DNA of 64,000 nucleotides, taken from contig JBNGIO010005882.1 in assembly GCA_049999805.1 (NCBI GenBank), positions 126,157 through 190,156 on the forward strand, read 5' to 3'. A model generated the notes under the pieces. That model saw only the letters and a list, made by a program, of their open reading frames with translations. It was not told the DNA's origin and ran no database searches. The DNA comes from Folioceros fuciformis (taxonomy: Eukaryota; Anthocerotophyta; Anthocerotopsida; Anthocerotales). This document shows, in pieces, positions 34,515 to 45,660 of this stretch (its first letter is position 1; each line of letters begins with the position of its first letter). The position numbers and the translations under genes were made by a program.

Positions 34515-35324
34515 ATGAGTAATCAAATGTTGGAAGAGATGGATGCGAAACTTGGAACACTAGCTGAAGACATGCATTGCCCCCTTGATTGGTTACCAAT
34601 ATTTCTTCGGCAAAAGTATAACGAGAACTGCAAGCTTCACACTTGCAAGAAAAAGTCAAAGTGCAAGAAGTTTTGTATTCAATGCCAAGATGTTTCATTT
34701 TGCAAGAAGTGTCGAAAGAATTCACATGTTGGGCATAAAGTATTAAGTGTTCAAACAGTAAATCAATGCAATGTTATTAGCGTTTCAAAGATTCAGAGGC
34801 TTTCACTTATGATATGCCTTGAAGATGTTACTATCTTCTCGCATAACAACAAGAAGCGCATATTGTTATCTCCTAGTTTGATGCAAGATTCAAAATGTAT
34901 GAGCACCACATGTGTAATGAGTCATCTTGTTATTGGATCCAATGAATGTAGTAGCTTGAAGACTTATTGCAGCCTTTATTGCAAGTACGTACACCGTGGC
35001 ATTGAAGGGTTTAGATCTAATTGTCACATGTCGAAGAAGAGAAGCGCGAGTTGCCAAGCTGCTTCTAATAACGGTGATGCAACCATGACAAATGATTCTT
35101 ATTACAATGCTACTATGAATGCAGGTAACGTGGTTAACGTTTGCATTGTGATGACAAACCATCTTCAATATGTTTTGAAAAATATGTAAGAATTTTAACA
35201 GAATGTTTCTTTTAATTTTGTAGCCACGCCTTTGAACACGTGGAGTGAGGAAGTTTATGGTCTAGACGAATTGAAGAATGAGAATAAGATATCAAAGATA
35301 AACGATTATGGTCCAAACAAATGA
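34515..35324 (+). CDS. PLATZ-family zinc-binding protein
   Basis: PLATZ proteins are plant-specific zinc-dependent DNA-binding regulators of AT-rich DNA. The frame from ATG 34515 shows the family order. It starts with DWLPIFLRQKYNENC, then the Cys/His zinc region CKLHTCKKKSKCKKFCIQC..FCKKC with HVGHKVL. Next are VISVSKIQRLSL and HNNKKRILLSP, then a second Cys cluster ending YCSLYCKYV. The frame then runs on to a stop at 35189. I prefer a GT-AG intron from about 35126 to 35221, because it joins in frame to a short exon ending in TGA at 35322-35324. Directly after that TGA the same frame stays open for about 61 more codons, ending in a basic stretch and TAG near 35512. The tail may therefore be recently truncated. 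Confidence 0.78.
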
Positions 35325-36774
35325 ATAAAGAGGGACACTATCAAGTTATCTCAAGGAGAAGTGAGTGAACCAAGCAATGCTACGTATGACACCGAGTTAT
35401 CTGAGTTAGAGAAAGGAGCTTTGGAAGGTCTTGTTATGTTGAGAAAAAAGAAAGAAGAATTAGAAAGGTGCAAGTCACGCAAACCTACAAATGAGGCCAA
35501 GCCATTGAGTTAGAGAAAGATACTCGAAAGGTCTTCTCTTGCAAAACAAATAAAACAAAGCTTTGCAAGGTCTCTTCCTTTGTTGAAGATATTGACAAAA
35601 GCTTTTGGATAGCTTCTTCTGCATAAGATTTATCAATGGAGTTTCAATCAATTGACCACTAACATGATTATTAGAGATTTAGTTCAATAGACCAAGATTT
35701 AGTTATTCTGGAGCATAATCAATCAATCCTAGCTCTGCAGATTAATCCTAGCTCTGTAGAATTCACATCCCAATGTTAAGAGTTTATATAAGAAACTTAA
35801 TCATGTTTCGAAAGAACACGTCGAATATGTGAACCTTTTAATTTTCAATATATATTTATTTTATTTTATATACATATTTAATATAATCAAAATTTAAAGC
35901 ATTAGTGATAAGATTTAATATATCGTGATGTTTTCCATAGGTCCAACTTTAAGTACATGCCATACAAATCTCATTCTTAATTTGCACAGGGATAAGAGCA
36001 TAATTTCAAGATCTTATATGTTTTTACTTGAGAAAAATAAGAAAAAAAAAATCTACTGCGAAAGAGAGAAGACAAATCACTAAAGGTGACAACCCCATTT
36101 GGGGTTAGCCCCTGAAGATACATACCACCAAAGGTACTACAATCACGGGAGGCACCCTAGCCATTAAAGTTGTTTAGCCTAAAACCCATGCACAATATCA
36201 ATGTCCAAGCCTAAAACCCATGCACAATATCATGGTCCGAAAGGAGGAAGAGTCTACCTATTATTGGAGTCCTTGACACTACCATCCTTCCCATTCATGT
36301 TGTCCTCTATATGGTATTAGCCAATGGCCACTATTGTGCAATGAAAACTCTTTGATGAAAGAATGCTATAGTACATGTGAGAGTAAGACCAAACCTATTT
36401 TTCCAGTTGTGAACCGTCTTGATGCGAGACTTCAAAAGACTTGGAAAATGCTTGATACATGGTTGCACGGATCTCACCGACAAGAAAGATAAAGATGTGG
36501 CCAACCTTTACAGGGTTGTACTTGTCAATCTTGGCGGATGCGCTCCCCTTCATTGATCCAAAACATGCTCATTGATCCAAACCTGTGTGCGGTCTGTCAC
36601 AACCACATCAGCAACATAAACTTGTTCTCTTTGGATGGGGAAAAGGTTATCTCGGAGAGAAAGACTACTCAGTACAGTGTACAGACTCTTCTTCAAAATC
36701 ATACTATTGGCCAACAAAAACATGACATCAAGCATGGCAAACTTAACTACGTGTTGTCCCCTATTGGGCAACGA
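35325..36774. other. AT-rich intergenic region
   Basis: The first 190 bp may be the old tail of the PLATZ reading frame. Beyond that I see no gene. The dispersed-repeat copy at about 36115-36345 is listed separately. The frame at 36538-36813 leads into the minisatellite and is probably spurious. Confidence 0.45.
36115..36345. repeat. Second copy of dispersed repeat family
   Basis: It contains a tandem pair of CCTAAAACCCATGCACAATATC, then ATCATGGTCCGAAAGGAGGA and AGAGTCTACC. The rest (TGTTGTCCTCTATATGGTAT, TAGCCAATGGCCACTA, CAATGAAAACTC) parallels the arrangement at 56820-56965, so the similarity extends well beyond one short motif. Confidence 0.65.
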
Positions 36775-37262
36775 GCAAGGTGTGTTACAAAGTTATCAAG
36801 TGGGACCTCATAAGTGCAAGAGGAGAGAGGGTAACGAGCAAGAGCAAGGTGTGTTACAATGTTGTCGAGTTGTGCAAAAGGAGAGGAGGTAATGACCAAG
36901 GTGTGTTACAACATTGTCCAGTCGCGCCCCACAAGTGCAAGAGGAGAGAGGGTAACAAGCAAGGTGTGTTACAAAATTGTCGAGTGGCGGTCCATGAGTG
37001 CAAGAGGAGAAAAGGTAATGAGCAAGGTGTGTTACAAAGCTGTTGAATGACGCCCATAAGTCCAAGACGAGAGAGGGTAACCAGCAAGGTGTGTTACAAA
37101 GTTGTCGAATGACGCCGAATAAGTGCAGAAGGTAACTAGGAAGGTGTGTTACAAAGTTGTCAAATGACACCAAATAAGTGCAAGACGAGAGAGGGTAACC
37201 AGCAAGGTGTGTTACAAAGTTGTCGAATGGTGCCGAATAAGTGTAAGAGGAGAGAGGGTAGG
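36775..37262. repeat. ~53-69-bp minisatellite, about 8 copies
   Basis: Units begin CAAGGTGTGTTACAAAGTTG and continue TCGA(A/G)TG.CGCC, AAGTGCAAGAGGAGAGAGGG and TAAC. Copies start near 36775, 36844, 36897, 36960, 37024, 37087, 37140 and 37203. Because several units have lengths divisible by three, long repetitive open frames occur in both directions (Cys/Arg-rich, GVLQSC-like). I treat these as non-genic. Confidence 0.92.
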
Positions 37263-37620
37263 CCTAAGTTTTGCCTTAACCAAGGTGAAACCTCATCGCA
37301 ATAGAATGCCTCATTGCAATACAAAATGTGGCTTGTGCAATTGAGAAAGCTGGGATGTTGGGTTGAGCTAAGAGCTTAGGACAAGATTATATCTTCATTC
37401 CAATGTAGATGATACAATCGTTTAAATGATGTGTCTATCACAAATTGCTGAGCAATTAGTGTAATACACGAATTACAAAAATTGTCGAGCAATTAGTGTA
37501 ATACACGGATTAATAAGTGCATTGTCTCAACTTTGGTTGCTCTATACATGTCTCAATCATAAACATTCAAGTAAGGAATGAGATGAAGAAGATAGCTAGG
37601 GATATCCTCTAGTGATCCTT

Positions 37621-37770
37621 TTGGTTACCTCTTTAGAGGTAGATGGTGCTTTGTCTCAACTCTTTAGGGGTATATGGTGATTTATCTAACCTCTTTAGAA
37701 ATAGATAGTGATTTATTATACCTCTTTAAGGGTTAATTATGATTTATCTTACCTCTTTAGGGGTAGATGG
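37621..37770. repeat. ~35-40-bp tandem repeat (ACCTCTTTAGGGGTAGATGG)
   Basis: Four to five degenerate copies of ACCTCTTTAGGGGTAGATGG plus TGATTTATCTT occur head to tail. Confidence 0.8.
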
Positions 37771-38367
37771 TTACGAAGATATCTGGACTTGCTCATCGAT
37801 GTGGAACTTATTAGACGAGCCAAGATCATTCGGGGCCGTTGGTACCCTAAAACTAGATAGGCTTGGGCTCGTTCTCTTGGACCAATCAACTTTTTGTAAC
37901 CATTTTTCTTGTTTACTCGACTGCGAACTTTTCCATCTCGATTTAAGTCTGCATGTTTTGTGCCAAGATCATTTTGGTTCCACGAGCTGACAGGATGTTA
38001 TCCACACATAGTCTGGAATGGAGTATTTTGAGCATCATGCCATGGGAGAAAGGCCAGATTTTGAATGATAGGTGGATAGAGTACATAGCTATGTGCTCCG
38101 ACACAGCATCGTGGCTCGAACCCACACAGTCTAAGCTATGGAGGGGATGGACGTTGGAAGGCCATGTGACATTAGACGGCCATGCTGGTGATTAATAATG
38201 TGTACCTGTGGAGTGAGATGCGTGGGTAAGTGGGCAAGACAGTCCAGACAGTAGAAGGTACCTGCCCACCTCTCTGAGAAGAGAGAGCTCGCCCCACTCG
38301 GCGCTGGGCTGGCCAGGGAGTCACCAACTCTGTGTGGAGGGCTGGTCAGGTAGGTAGGTCCTCCGGC

Positions 38368-38379
38368 CTGGGCCTTGGC

Positions 38380-38415
<36 letters not shown>

Positions 38416-38418
38416 CTT
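38368..38418. repeat. (GGTCTC)n hexanucleotide run before the SPEAR-like start
   Basis: Six to seven near-perfect GGTCTC/GGCCTT hexamers lie about 70 bp upstream of the predicted ATG at 38485, probably in the 5' leader. Confidence 0.85.
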
Positions 38419-38484
38419 TGGCTCAGACTGATGTCAATTGCCTGCCCCAGTTGCATCTCCATCACCCGCGCGCCACTCGGGTAG

Positions 38485-41252
38485 ATGGCCACATTGCTGA
38501 TGCGGACGCCAGAGCTCTCCAGCAGCGCTGACAGCCTCGGCCTCCCCAACCACGCCCGCATCCATGTTGCTGACACTACTCCGCGCTTCTCCCGCCTGCC
38601 GCAAGCTGAGGTGACGATAGCCAAGGGGCAGGGCCAGGCTCCATGTACCGGCCGCTCAAGAAGGGCCAAGAGTGTGCACAAGAAGCAGCCGCAGCGGGGA
38701 CTCGGAGTTGCGCAGCTCGAGAAGCTGCGGTTGCAGGAGCAGAGCAAGCAGGAGGCTGCATGCCTCGCCTCCTTCCACGCCTCCTTCCCGGAGCAGTGCG
38801 CGACCTCCTTGTGTTTCCAGGCGTCTGCGAACCCGTCCTGCCATGTTAAGGCTCACCTCCCGCTGCCTGTGCCTGCACTCTCCCTCGCCACCTCCAACGA
38901 CTCTCCGCTCACCTCCGACACCGATGCCACTGGGTGCATTGTGTCCCTCGGGCCCTCGCAATCTTTTCCGGGATCCAGCTCCCGGCAGCTGAAGCTCGGA
39001 CGGCCGCACGATGAGGAGGCTGCGATGCCGTCACTGGAGCTGCGGAGTTCCGGCACGCCGGTGGTCGCATTCTGCCTGGAGAAGGTGGACTCGGCTGGAG
39101 CTGGGGCCGGGGTGGAGGCGGAGAGCAGAGTTGGAACTCTGCTCAGGGTTTGCCCGCCTAATGCTGCGTCCCTGTTCCCGAATGTATTTGCTACGCAAGT
39201 TTCAGGCGTGGATGCTCACGTCAGGTCAGAGGAGGAGCAGGAGGAGGCCAGGCGTCAGGCCAAGAGGGTGTATGGGGAGAGAGGGAAAGAGGTTCCTCGC
39301 ATCAACGGGAAGGATCCGCTTACCTTCATGGATCTTGATTATTATGACTCGGACGCCTCTCATCTGCAGAGGAGCCACATGCTAGAGGAGCTCTCTTCTT
39401 TCCAAAGCTTTTCAAGCAATCAAGTCTGGCCTCCCGGGGAAAAGGCAAGCGTCTGGACCTGGCGTCTAGTAGGGCCTCCCCATTTTCCTGTCTGTTTGGG
39501 CTCTACACTGACTGACCTAGGCGTGGAACAGACCGGTGTAGTGCAGTGTGGTGGTTGTCATGTTTCAATCGCGCTGCTTATGTTGCCGGCACAAATGAGC
39601 CTTCATCTCTCCATTTCAATTTGTTTGACAATGCAGATTCTTGGAAGGAAACGACCTTGGGGTGCTGTGCAAGACAGACTCAAGTCTCTGAGCAGTTCCA
39701 ATGGACTGGATCTCAACTCCGAAAGTTGTAAGCGAGACGTGCTGCAGACGGAGCAGCACAGCACCGATGCTGCTGCCCACGTGGCAGACAACCAGGCGGG
39801 AGTTCATTACACAACTGGAGCTGTGAGGTACTTCTACGTCACTGCTTCATACTGTTGCCTTGTGCTGGTTACAGGGACCTTCCTCGCAGATGGCCTTACC
39901 ACATTTTTGAAGGCAAGTTTGCTGAACTGTAGACCTGGCTGGCATTCCAGAACGGCCCTGGGCCAGACATCATGTCTACCTACCATTGGTAAGGGAAAGC
40001 AGGGTTGCCTAACCTCTCAAAGGCAGGACAGTGGGAGCCCTTCCTCTGTTAGCGGATGTTTCTCAGAGATGAGTGTCTTTCCTGTCCCGGCCCTGCATTC
40101 GGAATTGTGTACAGTGAAGGACAGTTGCTCAAGCGCATCTCCGAATAGTACATACTCTGTCGCTGGGCGGATTGGAGGGTTGGAGATCACGGATGTCTCA
40201 GATGATGTTGGCCTAAGTCCCCCAGTATCCGACAACGATTTCTTGAGTCTGGGGCTCTCAAGCTGTGCATACCTTCCTGCAGAGCACTACGACAACAAAG
40301 AGAGTATGCGGAGTAGTGATGGGAATCCACAACGACAGGATAGCTTGAAGCACAGCATGTCCAGTACCTGTGTCAATGTTCAACCATGTTCTGGCAAAGT
40401 ACAGCTATCAGTTAATTACAAGGTACTTCCCCGTAACTTACCATGGAAGTCCTAGTCCTCTGTTTGGTAAGTAGAGCATGGAAGTGGGATCCGGAAAACG
40501 TAAAGGCTTGCTTTGCGTGTGCTGCACCTCAGGGGCAGTTTGCAGCAGGGACAGTCCACGTGACCCAGATGAGGTTGCTCTCTTTCGTTATGTCACACAG
40601 CAGATCTTACGTTGTCGGGGAGATTTCAGTTCTTGCTGAGCTGTAGTGGGCATGCTTTCAGAAGCACTCGGGAGTCAGTGTCTGGATACCAGCCCAAGGG
40701 GAAGTGAAACTATCTTGGTACATTTTTTTCCCACTTTTTGATCCACTTTGAAAGTCTAGGTGTGTCGAAGAGAGAACCCATATCCTTGTCCCGAAGTACT
40801 TCAGGCGTGACGAACGGGGAAGAGGGGTGTGGGGAGTTGAGGAGGGGACAAGAAGAGTGTAGACAAATGCTCGATGGAACCATGGCCCACCTTGCGTGTT
40901 GTCACCTGGTGCACATCTGAGAATGCCATGCCCTGCTTGGTATGTTCCCATGGTGTCCACGATGTAGGAACGCTGGCTTGGAACTTGTGCTGACGCTCAA
41001 AGATTTGTGTCACAGGAACAAAATTGTGAGGTGGCTGCGGACAAAAAGAGAGGCACTTTTGACCCTGGCCGAGAGAGGAATGTGCTCACCTCAACTGACT
41101 GGACAGGCCTGCCTTGCACACCATCGGAAGTTTACAACAAGACTTTTTTCTCGTCATATGGTAGAGGCCTCGAAGACGACCATGAGCTGGTGCATTATCT
41201 AGAGAAGTGCTCCGAGGACAGCTTGGATTTGAGTCTGAAGTTAGCCTTGTGA
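38485..41252 (+). CDS. SPEAR-like (SPL/NZZ-related) EAR-motif transcriptional adaptor
   Basis: SPOROCYTELESS/SPEAR proteins bind transcription factors and recruit TOPLESS co-repressors through an EAR motif. The family signature KKQPQRGLGVAQLEKLRLQE sits at residues 66-85, and the protein ends SLDLSLKLAL, a clear LxLxL EAR motif. Model: exon 1 38485-39444, exon 2 39637-40422, last exon 41016-41252. All junctions keep phase 0, giving about 660 aa. The first intron needs a GC donor (AAAAG|GCAAGC) and its acceptor precedes ILGRKRPWGAVQ. It has no stop in frame, so retention cannot be excluded. A further short intron near 39828-39874 is possible but very small. The middle is Ser-rich and low in recognisable domains. 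The protein is longer than typical Arabidopsis SPEARs. A nuclear location is expected. Confidence 0.75.
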
Positions 41253-41514
41253 GACCTGGGTAGCCATAGTGCTTTGTGCAACCTCAGGCTTTTACTGAAG
41301 CCACAACTAGTGCTACGCACAAGGACACGATCATTTCCTGGATTGTGAAGCAGGTCGTAGTTCACAAATCTGGCGTAGCAAGACATATCATGTATCTCCT
41401 AATTGTCTCTGTGTTTTTCCTTAAAACGCCAAAACTTCAGCTGGAGATCTGACGGTCCCTCCACCGAGATGTCACGTTATCACACATGCTTCGTGAGGAG
41501 TCTGTTCCACTGCT

Positions 41515-44081
41515 ATGAAGGGTGGCAAAAGGGAGGGTGAGACGTGCTCACCGCTAGGTGAGCACCTCCTGGATCGTTTGGACTGCATCTTCGAGTGGGA
41601 TCCGCTTATGTATGGGCCACCCTCTCTTTCGTGTTCCCACGTCTTCGCCGCGGCTGTAGGGGATCCTTACCTACCTTTGGTGCTTGCAGCGATGAAGTCG
41701 GCTTTGTGCATCCGTCACAACTGTCAAGCCTGCAGCTTGAGGGCAACTGCCCGGCCGATGATGCCGCCCTTGCGCTCTCTCCCTTGTCTGGAGAGCTACC
41801 CCACAATGAGAATGGTGCACGCGATGACCTTGTGGTCTACTGCGGGAACCACAAGCTAGCCATTGCCTTCCCGGCACTGCGGGCCTTGTACAGGGCCGCC
41901 AGATCCATCTTCGCCAGCGCAAGCGATCAGTACAGGTCATGCTCTCGGGTTTATGGAACTCGTGTCTCCACCGTGGAGGCCTCGAAGTTAGAGGACACGC
42001 TCTTGAGCTGTTCCAGAGCTCTTGTTATCGTCAATTGCGATCATGCCAGTGCTTGGAATATTCGGTACTTGCTGCCTGTCGAGCTCACAGGGTTTGGATT
42101 GTGGTTGGCTCTGCTGTCAAATTCCAACTTCGTATGTTTTGCAGAAAACGGATCTTTTCGGGCCGGCCTGTCACTTCAGATGCAATGACTGCAGAGCTTC
42201 GCCTATCCAGCGTTGTACTCTGCTGTAGACCGAAAAGCGAGGAAACATGGAGCCACAGGTGCGACTCCACTTGCTTTCATATCGTTGCGTTGGTATGGCT
42301 GTTTGTTCGGACGGTGAGCATATCCTCTCTTGTGCAGGCGGTGGGCGATAAAAATGTTGTTTGCACACGGGACTGGGTCTACCAACATGGATAAAATTGT
42401 TGAGGATGAATCATTGCTCGTAGAGCTCTTCGCCGAGGTAAACAATCAACTGTAATCCTGTTCTGCAGGGTTGAAATTTTGCCACGGCTTGCTCTGAAGG
42501 GGGCTTCATGGCAATCGAGCGTAAGTTCTTTTGGGTCCCCCGGTTGTTATACTTGCACATGCTCCTTTTTTATGCCTGCTAGTAGTGCTTGTTCTTTTCT
42601 CTTATGTCAGTACGCCATCCTCGGAGTGCAGACAGTGGGCTTACAGCCGCCTTCTTGATTGGGGTGTGGCAGAGATCACACATGAATTATCGAGCATGGC
42701 GACATCGCTACTGGCTTGTCTCCTTCATGTCCTTGTCCCAGGTATTGACCGTTGTTCCTTTCGCAAGTGTGTGCTCTCTTTTTCGTGTCTGTTGCAGACT
42801 CTCATTGTATGTCATTCTCAGAGCATAGGAAGGTTGTTTTATGTTTGAAGTCCTTAAATCTTTGCTTCTGCTGTACAGATAATATTAGAGCTGAAGAGAA
42901 CAAAGCCATGGGCTCAAGTTCATGTGTCAGACAATTCCTGCTTTCACTATCGAAGGGTTTGAAATCTGTTGCACACCACTCCAACCTCTCCTTGCCTGAT
43001 TTCATGACCACGTGCTCCAGAGAGTTGCGAAGCATAGGTCTGCGTATGGTTTTTGTGAGCGGCCAGTGGAACCATGCGGTAATGCATCACGCCATGGTCT
43101 TGGCATGACAGTAAGACATCACATGGTTGAAGGAAGTTGCTTTGCTGTTGCCAGTGCTTGTTGCGACGATTGCTGGAAGGAAGCCCTCCTGACGTACAGG
43201 GGATGGATGACTTTAGTGCAGCCAGTATTCTGGACACTGCCCCAGCTTTATCCTGGAAGGCACGTGCCTCCTCGACCTGGAATGTTGTACAACTGCTCCG
43301 CCATTGCAGCCGCCCCGCTGCCTTGTGGTCATGGAGTCTGGTTTGTTTCCTCTGTATTTTGACATAACCGTTTCCGATGCTGCAGGAGGAACTTCTGTGG
43401 AACAGAGAATTGATTTGCCGGTTCATAGGGCATGAGGTTATAAACAGTCTCACTGTTGAAGACATGCAGCTTGTGGGGATTCCCATTTCACCTGGGATCT
43501 CCCAGTGCAGCTGCCATTACCGATCTCTGACCTGTCTGATTGTCTACAGGCCTTGTGGGTGCATCGGCGGTTTCTGGTAGGATCTTGGCCATGGCAGGCA
43601 ACGACCGATCAAGATGGGCATGGTCACATCAGTCCAGTCAGCAGCGAGGAGAACCAGTCATCCGTCCCGACCATCTCGGTCAAAGGCGAGCTCACGATGG
43701 CTGACCTGTGCATCTCCTCTTGCACGACGTCGTCGCCAGAGGATCTGCGTCAGCGGGAGTTCGCTGCCACCTACAAGCTCTGGCTTGTGGCCCAGGTAGG
43801 CATGATGATGCTGTGCTCGGCAGCCGGTTTCAAATTGTTTTGTGCTGGGACACTGTTGGTGATGGATGGGGTCGTGCTGACGGCAGGGTAAGAAGGAGAG
43901 TAGTGGGTTTGATACCACGGGCCTGGACCTGGATAGCATTGGAAGCCTCTTACGCGAGGCCAGCGGGCATCGACAACGTCTCTGGGATGGGCTAGTGCCC
44001 AATCTTTTGCGGCCAATGGGGAGTAATAACAGTGGGTTGAATGTCGCGTCGGGCTACTCTAATAATAGTACACTCAGCTAG
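41515..44081 (+). CDS. PTAR1: PTAR1-like protein prenyltransferase alpha-subunit repeat protein
   Basis: PTAR1 proteins carry the helical PPTA repeats of prenyltransferase alpha subunits; human PTAR1 is linked to Rab geranylgeranylation (GGTase-III). I traced exons 41515-41609, 41690-42064, 42145-42258, 42338-42437, 42673-42741, 42879-42956, 43155-43340, 43386-43436, 43550-43795 and 43887-44081, all in phase, about 502 aa. A 21-bp exon near 42500 is possible. Diagnostic stretches spanning or next to junctions are FEWDPLIDEVGFVHPSQL, VNCDHASAWNIRKRIFSG, SEETWSHRRWAIKML, MNYRAWRHRYWLVSFM, ELKRTKPWAQVHVSDNSC and EELLWNRELICRFIGHE with ALWVHRRFL. The C terminus (GLDLDSIGSLLREA onward) is unfamiliar. 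It starts 262 bp after the SPEAR-like stop, same strand. The exact enzymatic partner in plants is not evident. Confidence 0.85.
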
Positions 44082-44229
44082 AAGCGTGTGTATGCATGTC
44101 CATTGTATCTCCTCCTTTAAAGGAGTCAGCATATTTCCGGGGAAAGTCTTCAGCCACTGTCTCGCAGCGATCGAAGGGCCGTCGTATCCGAGGCGCCGAG
44201 CAGTCATCTCGTTGCTTCTCGCACTGTTC

Positions 44230-45660
44230 CGCGGGCAGATGCGGAATCTCACAACATTTGAGCCGCCCGGTTGGACCTTTCTTGGGCTTGCCATTCAGAT
44301 CCCGTGGATCAGAGGTATAATATGCTGCTTCTCGTTTGCACTGTGGCCAAGATCAGGAGGAATCCTTTACTGCTGTAGTTACCTGTGATTCCACCTACAG
44401 CGGAATGGAGACACGCTCGTTTTCAAGCTCGTCGGTACAGTTTCCCCAAAGCACGCAAACCAGCTGGGTGGGCCACCAGCCTAGTCAAATCTGTGAGTTT
44501 GGCCATGGGTATCTTGCCCAACTCCATCTGCAGGCCCATCAGAGCTGGCTGCGGTGGTTCGAAGCTTCCAGGAGGAGAGAAGTCACGTCACCAAGTCCAG
44601 GTCCGCCTCCGGCAAGCCATCACCTGTGAACGTCACTCTGCTGTTCAACCTTGTGAATTTGAACTCCGTAACTCGTATGGGCATAAGCAACAAAAATTCT
44701 TCGGCTACCACAGTCAAGCAGATACCGGGAAGCAAGGCACCTTGGATGCAAATCAGGTAGCCGCATTCGACTTGCTTTCACGACCGGTAAGGTGTTCACC
44801 TGACAGGAATGAACAGAAAATTTGGGATGCCCAGACTTTCCTCAGACTAATGAACTAGCTCACATGAGTGATTGCAACCCAGCTGTTCCAGGATTGTACC
44901 CCTTGTCTGTCCATTTGGGACAACTTGAAACCTGTCAAATACAGAATTCAGCGGATCCGCAAGGGAATGGACCATTTCTTGACAGCACTGATCGAGGAAC
45001 ATCTCACCGAGTGAAGAAAAGAATCTGGCCGAATAGAGGAGACTATCTTGACGCCTAAGGCACCTTTTTTGAATGAACTAGGGCAGCTGTCCAGCGATTC
45101 TGCGAAGGGACAGGTCATTGTAAGCCCCCGACGGATGATGAGAGCTACGGTGACTGTGTGGTCCAATGTAGGCAACCTCGATGTTCTTCTAGGTTTGCAA
45201 CACTGACGCTCGATTTGACGGACATGATTTTGGCAGGCCTCCACCACGAAATTTACCATGGCTGAGTTATTGCGACATCCCGCAATTTTGGAGAGGGCAG
45301 CAAAGGAGGTGAATTCTGTGGTAAGCAGCGATCGGCAGGCCACTGAAGCAAGACTTCCGAACCTACCATACCTTGCAGCCGTAGCGATAGAGACCTGAGC
45401 TCAGGTTTACATCCAGTTGTGCCTTTGTTAGTTCCGATTGTTCAACGGAGGACACCAAGGTTGCTAGCATGCTACGACATTCCTGCCCAGACAATCGAGT
45501 TTGTCAACGCATGGGCCGTATAAGCACACCCCCTGCTGTGTGGAAGGATCCCCTCCTGTTCACTCCGGAACGATTTCTCACCAGGTTCCCTTCATTCCCC
45601 TGGTTCCATTCTCGCCTTGCTCAGCTCACATCACGGTTACCCCAGGAATCGAAGTGCGAG
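44230..45660 (+). pseudogene. Cytochrome P450 pseudogene
   Basis: Fragments of a plant microsomal P450 occur in correct order but in different frames. They are a proline-rich start (PPGWTFLGLAIQIP) near 44265; SFQEERSHVTKS and SGKPSPVNVTLLFNL near 44560-44660; GTLDANQVAAFDLL near 44735-44775; and IRKGMDHFLTALIEEHLTE near 44957-45010. TDMILAG near 45215, MAELLRHPAILERAAKEV near 45258 and LPNLPYLAAVAIET near 45355-45398 follow. Then HPVVPLLVPI and YDIPAQTIEFVNAWAV appear near 45410-45510, and AVWKDPLLFTPERFLT near 45535-45580. Frame changes and stops separate them, and I see no intact FxxGxRxCxG heme-binding loop downstream. It is very likely non-functional. The short open frames here are pieces of this pseudogene. 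Confidence 0.72.

Larger units (their letters stand above)
37263..38484. other. Intergenic and upstream region of SPEAR-like gene
   Basis: A tandem CTCTTTAGGGGTA array (37621-37770) and a hexanucleotide run just before the next gene are listed separately. Otherwise no gene is evident. Base composition changes from AT-rich to GC-rich near 38100, which fits the start of a genic segment and its leader. Confidence 0.5.

Noticed and set aside
38106-38125. GGCTCGAACCC resembling a tRNA T-loop
   Set aside because: I found no matching acceptor, D or anticodon arms around it.
38346-38747. Minus-strand open frame with Arg-Pro repeats
   Set aside because: It is the antisense of the hexanucleotide run and of the SPEAR-like exon.
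41595-43891. Farnesyl/geranylgeranyltransferase alpha subunit
   Set aside because: The PPTA repeats are there, but the exon motifs (HVSDNSC, EELLWNRELICRFIGHE then ALWVHRRF) fit PTAR1-type proteins better.
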